Shown here: positions 30,407-39,299 of the stretch, one piece after another | Layout: the number at the start of each line of letters is the position of its first letter | How positions within the stretch are numbered: position 1 is the stretch's first letter | NCBI GenBank assembly: GCA_032355985.1 | Contig: JAUKVZ010000001.1 | Location: 248,001-312,000 of the forward strand | Direction of reading: 5' to 3' | DNA: 64,000 bases | From: Sarcodiotheca gaudichaudii | Lineage: Eukaryota > Rhodophyta > Florideophyceae > Gigartinales > Solieriaceae | Position numbers and translations under genes: made by a program | Notes under the pieces: generated by a model | The model's database searches: none | Told to the model about the DNA's origin: nothing | What the model saw: only the letters and a program-made list of their open reading frames with translations

Positions 30407-31630
30407 TTGCGCGTTCTGATTGTCAACCAGTTCTTCGAGCCTGATCCGGCGGCGACCGCCCAGGCGGCCGCGCATCTTGGGCGCAGGCTCATCGAGCGCG
30501 GGCATGAAGTCGATGTGCTCGCCAGCCGCTATTCGCACATTCTCGAAGGCGAGAAACTGCCTGCGCGTGAGATGATCGACGGCATGCGCGTTCGCCGCGT
30601 CGGCGGAACGAATTTCGGCCGCGGCAATCTGTTCGGACGCATCATCGACACCGCGACGTTTTACTTCGCCCTTGCCACGCGCGCTGTTTTCTCACGCAGA
30701 CCTGACGCATTCCTCGTGATGTCCAGCCCGCCGATGATCGAAACGGTTGCGCCCGTCGTGCGCTTTGCGCGACGAACCTGGTCCGGCTGCTGGCTGATGG
30801 ATATGAATCCGGACATCACCGTTGAGATGGGCGTGATGTCCCGCGGCAATCCGCTGATGCGTCTCTGCCGTTTCTTCGGCGTTCACGCGATGCGGCACAT
30901 GAGCTGCGTGATCGCGATCGGCCCCTGCATGGCCGAGCGCGTCGCCGGGCGCGGGGTGAAGCGAGAGCGCATCTCGTTCGTCGAGACGGGGTGTGATCCC
31001 GATGCGATGACGCCGATTGCTCACGATGCAAACGAATGGCGCCGCGAGCGCGGCGTAGCGCCCCAGCGCCCGATCTTCATGTACTCGGGCAACATGGGCA
31101 TCGGTCATCCGCTTCAGGACTTCCTCGCAGCGTTCGAGCGGCTGACTGAAGGCGGCGCCGATCCGGGCTTTGAGATGTACATGATCGGCGGCGGCAATCG
31201 AAAGCGCGAAGTCGAAGCGTTCATCGAACAGCAGAAGCCGGAATCGCTGGCGCTGATGCCGTATCAGCCCTTCGATGTGCTCGATCAATCGCTCAGCGCC
31301 GGCGATGTGCATCTGATCTCTCAGGCCGGCAACATGACTGGCGCTTTTATCCCGAGCAAGGTGTACGGCATCATGAGTGTCGGCCGCCCCTTTATTTTCG
31401 TGGGGCCGAAAGATGCGACGGTTGGTCTGATTGCAGCCGAAGGGCCCTGCGGCATGATCGTCGAGCCGGGTGATATCGACGGATTGTGCGACGCGATCAA
31501 AACGCTTCGCGACAATCAGGCGCTGCGCGAAGAGCTTGGCGCCAATGGTCGAAGGCTTGTCGAAACGAAGTATGCGCGGAAAGCGTGCGAGGATCGGTTG
31601 ATTGACATCTTAGAGAAGGATGTCACTTGA
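30407..31630 (+). CDS. Glycosyltransferase family 4 (WcaI-like)
   Basis: A 407-residue GT-B glycosyltransferase. The N-terminus LIVNQFFEPDPAATAQAAAH and the region MDMNPDITVEMGV resemble WcaI, the predicted colanic acid fucosyltransferase. The C-terminal nucleotide-sugar domain has YSGNMGIGHPLQDFL and FIPSKVYGIMSVGRPFIF. The start is a TTG directly following the fcl TGA stop. Placement behind gmd/fcl suggests a GDP-sugar donor such as GDP-fucose (inference). Its last codons overlap the next small ORF by 11 bases. Confidence 0.88.
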   Translation: MRVLIVNQFFEPDPAATAQAAAHLGRRLIERGHEVDVLASRYSHILEGEKLPAREMIDGMRVRRVGGTNFGRGNLFGRIIDTATFYFALATRAVFSRRPDAFLVMSSPPMIETVAPVVRFARRTWSGCWLMDMNPDITVEMGVMSRGNPLMRLCRFFGVHAMRHMSCVIAIGPCMAERVAGRGVKRERISFVETGCDPDAMTPIAHDANEWRRERGVAPQRPIFMYSGNMGIGHPLQDFLAAFERLTEGGADPGFEMYMIGGGNRKREVEAFIEQQKPESLALMPYQPFDVLDQSLSAGDVHLISQAGNMTGAFIPSKVYGIMSVGRPFIFVGPKDATVGLIAAEGPCGMIVEPGDIDGLCDAIKTLRDNQALREELGANGRRLVETKYARKACEDRLIDILEKDVT

Positions 31631-32210
31631 ACTGTTAAGGTTGGTAAGGTTCTCGCTACACGTCATCGCTTGGGGATACCTATTGGCAGGCGTAGAACTC
31701 GTCAAATTTGTTCAAGCAAGGTTCGTTGCGACTGCTGAGTGGGAACAGGTGTCGCAAATCGCAGATACGCTCCTGGCTCATCTTTCGACGGATGAAGCAA
31801 CCCAGCGAATTGAAGCAGTCAATTTACCGGGGCGCAGTAGCGTCGAAGTTCAGGAAGCGTTTCTCGATTACATCGGAGAGATTGGATTCGAGAGCGAGAA
31901 GAAGGGACTATTCGACGATGACGGGCTTTCGATTCGTCCCGACTACTTTCTGAGACTCGAACACACGGGAATACTGCTTGAAGTCGAGCGAGGAAAGACA
32001 ACAATTAACAATATGGATTTGTTGGATTTCTGGAAATGTCATTTGTGCCCGCACGCAGACTATCTCTTCATACTTGTTCCTCGAGCCCTGAGGCAAAATG
32101 AACGGATGACACCGCGCAATGAGTTTCAGACCGTTCGCCGGCGGTTTGCGCCCTTTTTCAGGGAGCAGAATCACACGAATGTGAGAGGGCTGTGTCTGTT
32201 CGGTTACTAG
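31620..32210 (+). CDS. Hypothetical protein with possible PD-(D/E)xK nuclease-like core
   Basis: A 196-residue protein with no clear assigned function. It begins with a hydrophobic segment (LRLVRFSLHVIAWGYLLAGV). The C-terminal half has SIRPDYFLRLEHTGILLEVE followed by RGKTTINNMD. Spaced Asp, Glu-x-Glu and Lys of this kind resemble the catalytic core of PD-(D/E)xK nucleases. Then come WKCHLCPHADYLFILVPRA. The first 120 bases are about 48% G+C by direct count, against about 68% over 60 bases of the preceding gene, which suggests recent transfer. The ATG overlaps the glycosyltransferase stop but its Shine-Dalgarno spacing is poor, so an internal start is possible. Confidence 0.6.
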   Translation: MSLELLRLVRFSLHVIAWGYLLAGVELVKFVQARFVATAEWEQVSQIADTLLAHLSTDEATQRIEAVNLPGRSSVEVQEAFLDYIGEIGFESEKKGLFDDDGLSIRPDYFLRLEHTGILLEVERGKTTINNMDLLDFWKCHLCPHADYLFILVPRALRQNERMTPRNEFQTVRRRFAPFFREQNHTNVRGLCLFGY

Positions 32211-32236
32211 GAATGGCGCCGGTCAGTTGTCACTGA

Positions 32237-33412
32237 TCAGATCACATCAAGATCGCCCAGTGTCAACGTCCAGTCCGCGCGATCGAATGCGGGCAGAGGC
32301 GCCAGCGTGGCCGGATGGCCATAGAACGGCATGCGGCGTTTGATGAGCTTCGCGCCATCGAGAAATCCGTTGGCTTTCACAACATCCCAGTAGGGGGACG
32401 CCTTGGGCAGCGAGCAGACGGCCGCGGCCGCGGGATTCTTTCGCATGTGCGCACGAAGCGCATCGCCGAGCAGTTGCGATAGCAGCCGCAGTCCTTCCTC
32501 GGATGGATCTCCGATGAGATCTGCCACGACGGCGGTCTCCACCTTCGGCCCGTCAAGATCGCCCTTGCGCTCGTTGCGCAGCACGACGGCGCCCTGAAGC
32601 TCTCCGCCGCGCACGGCTTCATACACGGCGTATGAGCGATTCGGGCAGTTGAAGAATCGCCAGTTGAGCAGATCAGAGCCGCGATGTTTGACGAGTGAAA
32701 ATCGTGTCGATGTTCGGCGCTCGAACTCGTCATATCGATCGTCGAATCGATCGATTCGGCGCATCTCAAGCTCTTTCGCGAGGCGCTTGCCGCGGAAGAG
32801 TGTTCGCGCGGCAAGGCGGCCGGGCACTCCCGCCGGTCCAAGCCACCATCGATCGCCCTTCATGGAGCGAAGCAATGCCGCCGGATCGACGGGGCGAACG
32901 AGGATGTTCAGATCGCCGATGTGCGTGTACTTGAGATGATCGCGATACGCAGGCTCGGCGGCCTCATTCGGCATGGCGATGACAGGCGGCGAACCCTGCG
33001 CGGCGCTTCCTTCCGAAACAACACGCGTGCACTTGATGAAGGGTGTGCAGAGCGCGCCCTCTTCCTTCCATACCCGCATCGGGCCGCCCGGCAGACTGGC
33101 GGAGTTGATCATCAGCCAGAGTGGAATCGTTTCACCCCGCCGGGACAGGTCGTAACGCACCATGGCGCTGCTGGCGATGAGATCACCGGAGGATTCCTCG
33201 CGTCCGACCGCGACGAGGCTGCGCGTCGGAATGTCTGCGTACTGCCAGCGCGCGTACTCGGGATTGGCGACGTCTGAACCGGGAAAGACACCGGCGTAGA
33301 GCTTTGCGAGCGCCTCGGCGCTTTCGGGCCGCGCGACATCAAGCAGGCCATAGCGCACGCCCTTGATGACCGGGGCGTCATCAGAATCAATCGAAGGAGC
33401 TTCGTGCGTCAT
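32237..33412 (-). CDS. GNAT-like acyltransferase, exopolysaccharide type
   Basis: A 391-residue soluble protein. The N-terminal half (ARWQYADIPTRSLVAVGREE, then IASSAMVRYDL) and the C-terminal half (LLNWRFFNCPNRSYAVYEA, then GAVVLRNE) resemble the duplicated GNAT folds often found in polysaccharide and glycolipid clusters. No catalytic residue can be assigned. It is the last gene of a minus-strand set: carrier protein, AMP ligase, SDR, then this gene. A role in moving an acyl or aminoacyl group from the carrier protein to a sugar fits, but is inference. Confidence 0.6.
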   Translation of the reverse strand: MTHEAPSIDSDDAPVIKGVRYGLLDVARPESAEALAKLYAGVFPGSDVANPEYARWQYADIPTRSLVAVGREESSGDLIASSAMVRYDLSRRGETIPLWLMINSASLPGGPMRVWKEEGALCTPFIKCTRVVSEGSAAQGSPPVIAMPNEAAEPAYRDHLKYTHIGDLNILVRPVDPAALLRSMKGDRWWLGPAGVPGRLAARTLFRGKRLAKELEMRRIDRFDDRYDEFERRTSTRFSLVKHRGSDLLNWRFFNCPNRSYAVYEAVRGGELQGAVVLRNERKGDLDGPKVETAVVADLIGDPSEEGLRLLSQLLGDALRAHMRKNPAAAAVCSLPKASPYWDVVKANGFLDGAKLIKRRMPFYGHPATLAPLPAFDRADWTLTLGDLDVI

Positions 33413-33462
33413 GAGAGTCTGGTTGGGAATCGATGGACTCCGGTGTCATCGAGGGAGACGAA

Positions 33463-34221
33463 TCAGCACGTGACGCCGCCGTCGACCGTGATCTCCTGAC
33501 CGGTGATGAACGCCGCATCATCTGAAATCAGGAATCGGACCGTTCCGACGACATCTTCCGGCGTTCCCAGTCTTCCCATCGGCGTACGCCGGATGATCTG
33601 GCCTCGCTGGCCTTCATCAAGCCCGTGCGTCATTTCCGTTTCGAGATATCCGGGGCAGATAGCGTTGACGCGAACCTTTCGATCACCGAGCTCGCGCGCC
33701 AGGCCCTTGGTCATGCCGAGCATGCCGGACTTCGTCGCGGCGTAGGACGCCAGGCCGTTGTAGCCACGGATCGCGATGATCGAGCTGATGTTGATGATCG
33801 AGCCGCCCTTGTCCTTGTCTTCCGGCTTTCCGCCGATCAGTTGACGGATGAAGAGCCTTGTGAGCACGAGCGCTCCGGTCAGATTGATCTGCATCATCTG
33901 TTCGATGCGCGTGACCGGGAACATCGCAAGCACGCCGTCGAACGCGACGCCGGCATTGTTGATGAGCACATCCATCCGTCCGAATCGCTCGGCTGACGCC
34001 TTCACGACGCGCGTGAGCGAGTCATTGTCGCTCATGTCGCCTTCGATGAAGAGGAAGCGCTCAGGATGCGCCGACTCCATCTCATCGCAGAATGGCGTGT
34101 GCGATCGCGAAAACGTCGCGACTGAATGGCCGTCTTCTAGAAGACTGCGCGCAACGACCATGCCCAGGCCGCGGCTGCCGCCGGAAAGAAGAACCGTCCT
34201 TGGCGCTCCCGAATACTTCAT
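33463..34221 (-). CDS. SDR family oxidoreductase, FabG-like
   Basis: A 252-residue classical SDR. The motifs are LSGGSRGLGMVVA, INNAGVAFDG, the catalytic Ser in NISSIIAIRG and YAATKSGM, and the C-terminal FITGQEITVDGGVTC. It looks like a 3-oxoacyl-ACP reductase. AGAGGA lies just before ATG 34221 (a TTG one codon earlier is also in frame). Next to a carrier protein and an AMP ligase, it most likely reduces an intermediate bound to that carrier. It could also act on a sugar; the substrate is not readable. Confidence 0.88.
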   Translation of the reverse strand: MKYSGAPRTVLLSGGSRGLGMVVARSLLEDGHSVATFSRSHTPFCDEMESAHPERFLFIEGDMSDNDSLTRVVKASAERFGRMDVLINNAGVAFDGVLAMFPVTRIEQMMQINLTGALVLTRLFIRQLIGGKPEDKDKGGSIINISSIIAIRGYNGLASYAATKSGMLGMTKGLARELGDRKVRVNAICPGYLETEMTHGLDEGQRGQIIRRTPMGRLGTPEDVVGTVRFLISDDAAFITGQEITVDGGVTC

Positions 34222-34264
34222 CAACGTCCTCTGCCCTGTGCGTGTGTGTTTGATCGATCGCGGT

Positions 34265-35590
34265 TCAACTTCGTACGACCTTCCCCGCGAGGCTGAGGTC
34301 GATGGATGAGACGATCTGCAGTTTCCGAGGACGTTGCGGAGGCGTCAAACGCTCCGTGCATGCGGCGCCGATCGCCCGCTTCGTCTCATCCTCATCGGCG
34401 CCCTCATCCAGCACGATCTCGCAGCCCACCATCTGCCCCACGATGGAGCTCTCGACGGCGAAGACGCGGCAATCCGCCACGCCGGGTGTGGATCGGACGA
34501 CCGCTTCGACTTCAAGCGGGGCCACTTTGTTGCCGCCGACATTGATGATCTCGGATTCGCGCCCGACAAAGTAGACCCGATCACCTCGAATCTCGACGAG
34601 ATCGCCCGTCTCGAACCAGCCGGATGTATCAGCCTGTGTGGGACATCGTTCGTCATAGCGGCTCATGCGATGCTCCGATCGCACGAGCAGCTGCCCGTCT
34701 TCGATCCGCAGTGAAACGCCGGATTCCGGATTGCGTTCGAGGAACGAAGCCGGGAATCCCGCCAGGCCATCATCCACGGCCAGCATGCGGCCCATCTCAG
34801 AGCTCGCGTAAATGTGCAGCAGTTTCGTCTCCGGCAGCAGTGATGCCAGCCTGTCGAGAATGGGCTGATCAATCGGCTCGCCGCCCAGTGTGATCTGGCG
34901 AAGCGAAGCGCCGGCAAGCCGCTGCGCATCACCGAGCATCACAAGGCGCCGCCAGTAGCTCGGCGTTGCAGAGGCGAACTCGACATTGTTGTTCACGATT
35001 GCGCCGATGATTGAATCGACTTCGGCGTCCTGCGGGACGTGAATCGAAGCGCCGTTGAAGATCGCCTGCGAGAAGACCTGCAGCCCCGCGTACAGATGCA
35101 GCGGATATGCAAGCAGCCAGTTCGTGCCTTCAAACTTCGGCGAGACGCGAACAGGCGAGGCGAGGGATGACCATGTATGCCGTGCAGCTTTGGGCGCGCC
35201 GGTCGTTCCTGATGTGAAGATCGTCACCGCCGCTTCGTCGGTCGGTTGGGCGTCCTTGGTGTGGATGGTGGGGGAGTCGGCGCTGTCGCCGACGATCGAC
35301 GCATCAAGGGCGTACAACTCGATGGCCGTCCCGCGCTCGGCTTCTGACCAGAATGGCGATCCGAGGAATGCCTGGGCCCCGATTCGATCCAGCGCAACGA
35401 GAGCGGCGACCATCTCGAACCCATTGGGCATAAAAACGCCGACGCGGCCGCGCATGGGCGCCGGCCAGTCGTTCGCCAGTGCCCCCGCTTTCTGAAGCAC
35501 GTCCGCGTACGTGTGAGCTTCGTCGCCGCGTGTGAGGCAGATTCGCTCCGGATTCGCCTGGGCGATTCGTTCGATGGTCGAATGGAGCAT
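34265..35590 (-). CDS. AMP-dependent acyl ligase (ANL superfamily)
   Basis: A 441-residue adenylating enzyme, shorter than the usual 500-560. The phosphate loop TIFTSGTTGAPK is at residues 123-134. YASSEMGRM, WFETGDLVEIRGD and the hinge INVGGNKVAP follow, and a C-terminal lysine lies in SLAGKVVRS. It would activate a carboxylic acid as acyl-AMP and load it on CoA or on the adjacent acyl carrier protein. GAGAGG precedes the ATG. The ACP gene is 43 bases upstream on the same strand. Similar ligase/ACP pairs accompany exosortase-type polysaccharide loci, from memory of such clusters. Confidence 0.88.
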   Translation of the reverse strand: MLHSTIERIAQANPERICLTRGDEAHTYADVLQKAGALANDWPAPMRGRVGVFMPNGFEMVAALVALDRIGAQAFLGSPFWSEAERGTAIELYALDASIVGDSADSPTIHTKDAQPTDEAAVTIFTSGTTGAPKAARHTWSSLASPVRVSPKFEGTNWLLAYPLHLYAGLQVFSQAIFNGASIHVPQDAEVDSIIGAIVNNNVEFASATPSYWRRLVMLGDAQRLAGASLRQITLGGEPIDQPILDRLASLLPETKLLHIYASSEMGRMLAVDDGLAGFPASFLERNPESGVSLRIEDGQLLVRSEHRMSRYDERCPTQADTSGWFETGDLVEIRGDRVYFVGRESEIINVGGNKVAPLEVEAVVRSTPGVADCRVFAVESSIVGQMVGCEIVLDEGADEDETKRAIGAACTERLTPPQRPRKLQIVSSIDLSLAGKVVRS

Positions 35591-35632
35591 GCGTTCAGCC
35601 TCTCGGCCCGTGACGGCGCGACGGTCGATCAG

Positions 35633-35869
35633 TCAGTCGTAGAGTTTGGAGAGATCGCCAATCGTGCGGATGTTCGGCACCATGCCCTCGGCGAAGGGAT
35701 CCTTGCCGAACTCCTCCTCGAGCCGCACGACGATCTCCGCCAGGTCGAGGCTCTCCAGACCGATCTCGGGCCCGAGGACGCTCTCAGAGCCCAACTCGGG
35801 GGCCGTGGCGCCCTTGTTGGCGTAGACGTTCCTGATCTGGTCGATCACGCGATCGAGCGTAGCTGCCAT
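35633..35869 (-). CDS. Acyl carrier protein
   Basis: A 78-residue carrier protein from ATG 35869, which has AAAGGAG about 11 bases upstream. The phosphopantetheine attachment serine is Ser40 in IGLESLDLAEIVV; the usual DSL is ESL here. The remainder forms the acidic helices of ACP. An in-frame start 15 codons upstream lacks a signal. It is the first gene of the minus-strand module with the AMP ligase, SDR and GNAT-like protein. It is not linked to fatty-acid synthesis genes and is probably a dedicated carrier. Confidence 0.9.
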   Translation of the reverse strand: MAATLDRVIDQIRNVYANKGATAPELGSESVLGPEIGLESLDLAEIVVRLEEEFGKDPFAEGMVPNIRTIGDLSKLYD

Positions 35870-36114
35870 CGAGAGGGGGCTCCTTTCGTCCGGAGGGGCC
35901 TGAGTGATACGCATCGCCCCACGGAGTCGGTTCGGATATCACGTCGCGTCCGGCGGGACGCAACCTGGCTGGGTCGTAGGATCTTGGGTTCGGGTCACAG
36001 ATCGGCGCTCTTCCGGCCGATCTTCATCGACTATACAGACGCTCGGAATGGCCGGAAACCGGCCCGGACCTGCGGTTTGAAGTCGCGGCGAGGGTCGATC
36101 GCGCGAATCGTCAC

Positions 36115-36128
36115 TAGAGTCTTGGATT
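36115..36128 (+). promoter_or_regulatory. -10-like box adjacent to deacetylase start
   Basis: TAGAGT at 36115-36120 is followed after 8 bases by the GTG start at 36129, with no Shine-Dalgarno between. This arrangement predicts a leaderless transcript for the deacetylase and the coupled downstream genes. No clear -35 box is seen. Confidence 0.35.
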
Positions 36129-37022
36129 GTGAGCACCCAGAGTCAGCCCATCACGAACGCGCTCTCCTTCGATATCGAAGACTGGTTTCACATGGTCGGC
36201 ATCCCGGCGGTGGACAATCCCGCCGGCTGGGACGACCTGCCGACCCTCGTCGAGGCGCGGACGGACTGGCTCCTCGATCTGCTGGCTGAGTACGACACAA
36301 AGTCCACTTGCTTCGTGCTGGGATGGGTCGCCGATCGATATCCAGATCTTGTCAAGCGGATCGCTGATCGAGGCCACGAGATCGCCAGCCACGGCTTCTG
36401 GCATCGCCGCGTGTATGGCCAGTCCCGACAGGAGTTCCGGACGGATATCGAGCGCTCGCTCGATGCCCTGCAGGCCGCCTGTCCCGATGTGGTCGTTCGC
36501 GGCTACCGGGCGCCGAGCTTTTCGATCACGCCCGGCCACGAGTGGGCTTTCGACATCCTGGCGGATCTGGGCTTCGCGTATGACTCGAGCCTCTTCCCCG
36601 GCGCCCGGGACAACGGCGGCTATCCCTGCCCGGAGGATCCGCACCAGGTGGAAGGCCCGGACGGCGGACGCCTTGCTGAGCTTCCGATGACGCTGGGCGT
36701 CTTCGGCCCATTTCGCTTGTGCTTTTCCGGCGGAGGCTACATGCGGCTCTTCCCGCTGGGCATGATCCGGCGCGGGTTTCGGCAGGTTCACTCCAAAGGA
36801 CGCGGCGTCGTCGTGTATCTGCATCCCCGCGATTTCGCGCCGGAATGTCCGCGCGTGCCGATGGCGCCCCATCGCAAGTTCAAGTGCTACGTCGGCCTGA
36901 AGTCCACCGAAGCGAAACTGCGCGGGCTGCTTGAGACGCATCGATTTGATTCGTGCGCCGCGGTGCTTGAATCCAAAGCGTTGCTGACATCATCTGCGAA
37001 AGAGCAGGGCGCGATCGCATGA
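36129..37022 (+). CDS. Polysaccharide deacetylase, XrtA/DUF3473-associated type
   Basis: A 297-residue NodB-fold deacetylase. The metal-binding motif 1 is SFDIEDWFH, motif 2 is ASHGFWHRR, motif 3 is RGYRAPSFSITP, and the later part (LAELPMT, then GGGYMRLFP and YLHPRDF) matches the deacetylases found with exosortase A polysaccharide loci. It would remove N-acetyl groups from the glycan or a precursor. The GTG start at 36129 has no Shine-Dalgarno. Its stop overlaps the ATG of the next gene (ATGA), so it is the head of an operon with the GT2 fusion and the WcaF-like acyltransferase. Confidence 0.88.
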   Translation: MSTQSQPITNALSFDIEDWFHMVGIPAVDNPAGWDDLPTLVEARTDWLLDLLAEYDTKSTCFVLGWVADRYPDLVKRIADRGHEIASHGFWHRRVYGQSRQEFRTDIERSLDALQAACPDVVVRGYRAPSFSITPGHEWAFDILADLGFAYDSSLFPGARDNGGYPCPEDPHQVEGPDGGRLAELPMTLGVFGPFRLCFSGGGYMRLFPLGMIRRGFRQVHSKGRGVVVYLHPRDFAPECPRVPMAPHRKFKCYVGLKSTEAKLRGLLETHRFDSCAAVLESKALLTSSAKEQGAIA

Positions 37023-38611
37023 CGCAGGCTGCCTCCCAGACTGCTCCAGCGCCGCAGGCGGCGACCGAGACGAGCCCCGCCCTTGCGCCGGTGTCGGTGG
37101 TGATCCTCACGCTCAATGAGGAGATCAACATCGTCGACTGCCTTGAGTCCTGCTCGTGGTCGGATGATGTGCATGTGCTCGATTCAGGCTCCACCGATCG
37201 CACGATCGAACTGGCCGAGGCGCACGGCGCGACGACGCATGTGCATCCGTTCGAGTCCTTCGGCAAGCAGCGCAACTGGGCGATCGACAACATCGATCTC
37301 AAGCATGACTGGGTGTTTCATCTCGATGCGGATGAGCGATTCACGCCCGAACTCATCAAGGAAATGCGACGGCTGATCGAGACGAAGCCGAAAGAAGCCG
37401 GCTTTCATATCCCCAACAAGCTGATGTTCATGGGTCGATGGCTGAAGTGGTCATCCGGGTATCCGACGTATCAGGTGCGGCTCTTCCACAGAAAGCGCAT
37501 GCGCTTCACCGACCATGGCCATGGTCAGCGCGAGGACACCGAGGGGCGCATCGGTGTGCTTGACGAGCCTTACCTGCACTACGGCTTCAGCAAGGGCGTG
37601 TACGACTGGATCGAGAAACACAATCGATACAGCTCGCTCGAAGCGCTGCAGATCACGCAGGCAGGTCCGGCTCGCGTCGGTCTTCGGGCGCTCTTCGGGC
37701 CTGATCCGATCAAACGCCGGCGCGCGTGGAAGGAATACGGCTATCGCATTCCGGGCTGGCCGTGGATTCGCTTCTTCGTGACGCTCATCGCCATGGGCGG
37801 GATCTTCGAAGGTCGAGCGGGCTGGAACTATGCCAAGCTGATCGCGATGTACGAACAGATGATGTCCATCAAGCTGCGCCTCCTGCGTTCGCGCGCGTAC
37901 GGGACGGATACGCTGTTTGAGAAAGACTCTGCGCCTGCGCCGGCGGCGACCACTGGTTCAGCCCCTGCCCGCCAGACGCCCGCCAGACGCCGAGGCCCGG
38001 CGCCGGAAGCGGATGGCGCCTTCTCCAGCCGATCCCGCGAGGATCTGATCGAAGAACAGGGCGCTGAAGATCGAGGGCAGCTTTCTCCAGAGGCGAGCCC
38101 CTGGACGCTCAAGGAGAAGCTGATCCGCGTCGTCTGGATGCTCGCAGGCCGCCCGCTCTTCCGATTGTCTTTCCACAACTGGTACGGCTTCCGCGCAACG
38201 ATGCTTCGCGTCTTCGGCGCCGAGATCGGCGACAACGTAAGCATCCGTCCAACAGTGAAAATCGAGATTCCATGGAATCTCGAGATTCGCGACGGCGTCA
38301 TCGTCGGCGATCACGCGATTCTCTACTCACTGGGCAAGATCACGATTGGTGAACGCACAATCATCAGCCAGTACGCGCATTTGTGCGCAGGCACGCATGA
38401 CTTCACTTCACGCGTATTCCCACTGATCCGCGATCCGATCTGGATCGGCCAGGATGTGTGGATCGGCGCTGATGCTTTTGTCGGGCCCAACGTGCGCGTG
38501 GGAAGGCTCTCGGTGCTCGGGGCGCGTTCCAGTACGTACAAGGATCTCGAGCCGCAGACCGTGTACGTCGGCAACCCTGCGAAGGCATTGAAGAAGCGAG
38601 AACTCAAGTAG
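37019..38611 (+). CDS. Fusion of GT2 glycosyltransferase and WcaF-like hexapeptide acyltransferase
   Basis: A 530-residue two-domain protein. Residues about 24-280 are a family 2 glycosyltransferase (SVVILTLNEEINIVDCLES, VLDSGSTDRT, FHLDADERF), similar to WaaE/KdtX-type enzymes. A Pro/Ala/Arg-rich linker spans about 302-362. Residues 375-530 are a left-handed beta-helix acyltransferase (RLSFHNWYGFR, ISQYAHLCAGTHDF, WIGADAFVGPNV, YVGNPAKALKKR), typical of WcaF. The two activities would act on the same glycan. The acyltransferase half is a clear paralogue of the next gene, so the fusion probably arose by tandem duplication. ATGA overlap with the deacetylase. Confidence 0.9.
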   Translation: MTQAASQTAPAPQAATETSPALAPVSVVILTLNEEINIVDCLESCSWSDDVHVLDSGSTDRTIELAEAHGATTHVHPFESFGKQRNWAIDNIDLKHDWVFHLDADERFTPELIKEMRRLIETKPKEAGFHIPNKLMFMGRWLKWSSGYPTYQVRLFHRKRMRFTDHGHGQREDTEGRIGVLDEPYLHYGFSKGVYDWIEKHNRYSSLEALQITQAGPARVGLRALFGPDPIKRRRAWKEYGYRIPGWPWIRFFVTLIAMGGIFEGRAGWNYAKLIAMYEQMMSIKLRLLRSRAYGTDTLFEKDSAPAPAATTGSAPARQTPARRRGPAPEADGAFSSRSREDLIEEQGAEDRGQLSPEASPWTLKEKLIRVVWMLAGRPLFRLSFHNWYGFRATMLRVFGAEIGDNVSIRPTVKIEIPWNLEIRDGVIVGDHAILYSLGKITIGERTIISQYAHLCAGTHDFTSRVFPLIRDPIWIGQDVWIGADAFVGPNVRVGRLSVLGARSSTYKDLEPQTVYVGNPAKALKKRELK

Positions 38612-38614
38612 GCC

Positions 38615-39211
38615 ATGGCGTTGGAAGCGAACGAGTCTGATCTGCGCACCGATCTGCCGATCACGAATCCATCCGGCAAGCTGAAGCATGAAGATGGAGC
38701 GTCGCAGGCGTCGCGTATGGCCGAACGCCTCTGGCGACTGGTAGGCCGGCCGGTGTTCCGACTCTCATTTCACAACTGGTATCGATTCCGAGTCATGTGG
38801 TTGCGCCTGTTCGGCGCTGAGATCGCGTCTTCAGCGCGCATCCGTCCGACGGCGATCATCAGTTTCCCCTGGCGTCTCACTGTCGGCGAACAGACGGCGA
38901 TCGGCGATGACGCGATCCTCTTTTGCCTCGGCCACGTCCGCATCGGTCAGCGCTGCACGATCAGTCAGTACGCCCATCTGTGCGCCGGCGGATATGACTA
39001 CACGGACTCGGAGATGCCGCTCATCGCGGATCCCATCTCGATTGGCGATGACTGCTGGATCGCAGCGGATGTGTTCGTCGGTCCCGGCGTCACGATCCAG
39101 GCGGACAGCGTCGTCGGCGCTCGATCAACGGTCTTTCATGATCTGCCCGGCAGGAGCATCTGCGCCGGCGAAAACGCGCGGCGCATCGCCGAACGCGTTG
39201 TGGTTGACTGA
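38615..39211 (+). CDS. WcaF-like hexapeptide-repeat acyltransferase
   Basis: A 198-residue left-handed beta-helix acyltransferase. Shared blocks with the C-terminal domain of the upstream fusion include RLSFHNWYRFR, AILFCLGHVRIGQRCTISQY, AHLCAGGYDYTD and WIAADVFVGPGV. The catalytic histidine is probably in the CAGGYDYTD region or nearby. It likely O-acetylates a sugar. It starts only three bases after the stop of the fusion gene. The first 35 residues are polar and may be disordered. Confidence 0.88.
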   Translation: MALEANESDLRTDLPITNPSGKLKHEDGASQASRMAERLWRLVGRPVFRLSFHNWYRFRVMWLRLFGAEIASSARIRPTAIISFPWRLTVGEQTAIGDDAILFCLGHVRIGQRCTISQYAHLCAGGYDYTDSEMPLIADPISIGDDCWIAADVFVGPGVTIQADSVVGARSTVFHDLPGRSICAGENARRIAERVVVD

Positions 39212-39299
39212 TTGCCTCTCGCGATCGCTGCTTCTTACGACATCTTGACGAGCCCTCCACGCCTCCTTTGCTTATGCCGCACATAGTGCCGTGCAGACG

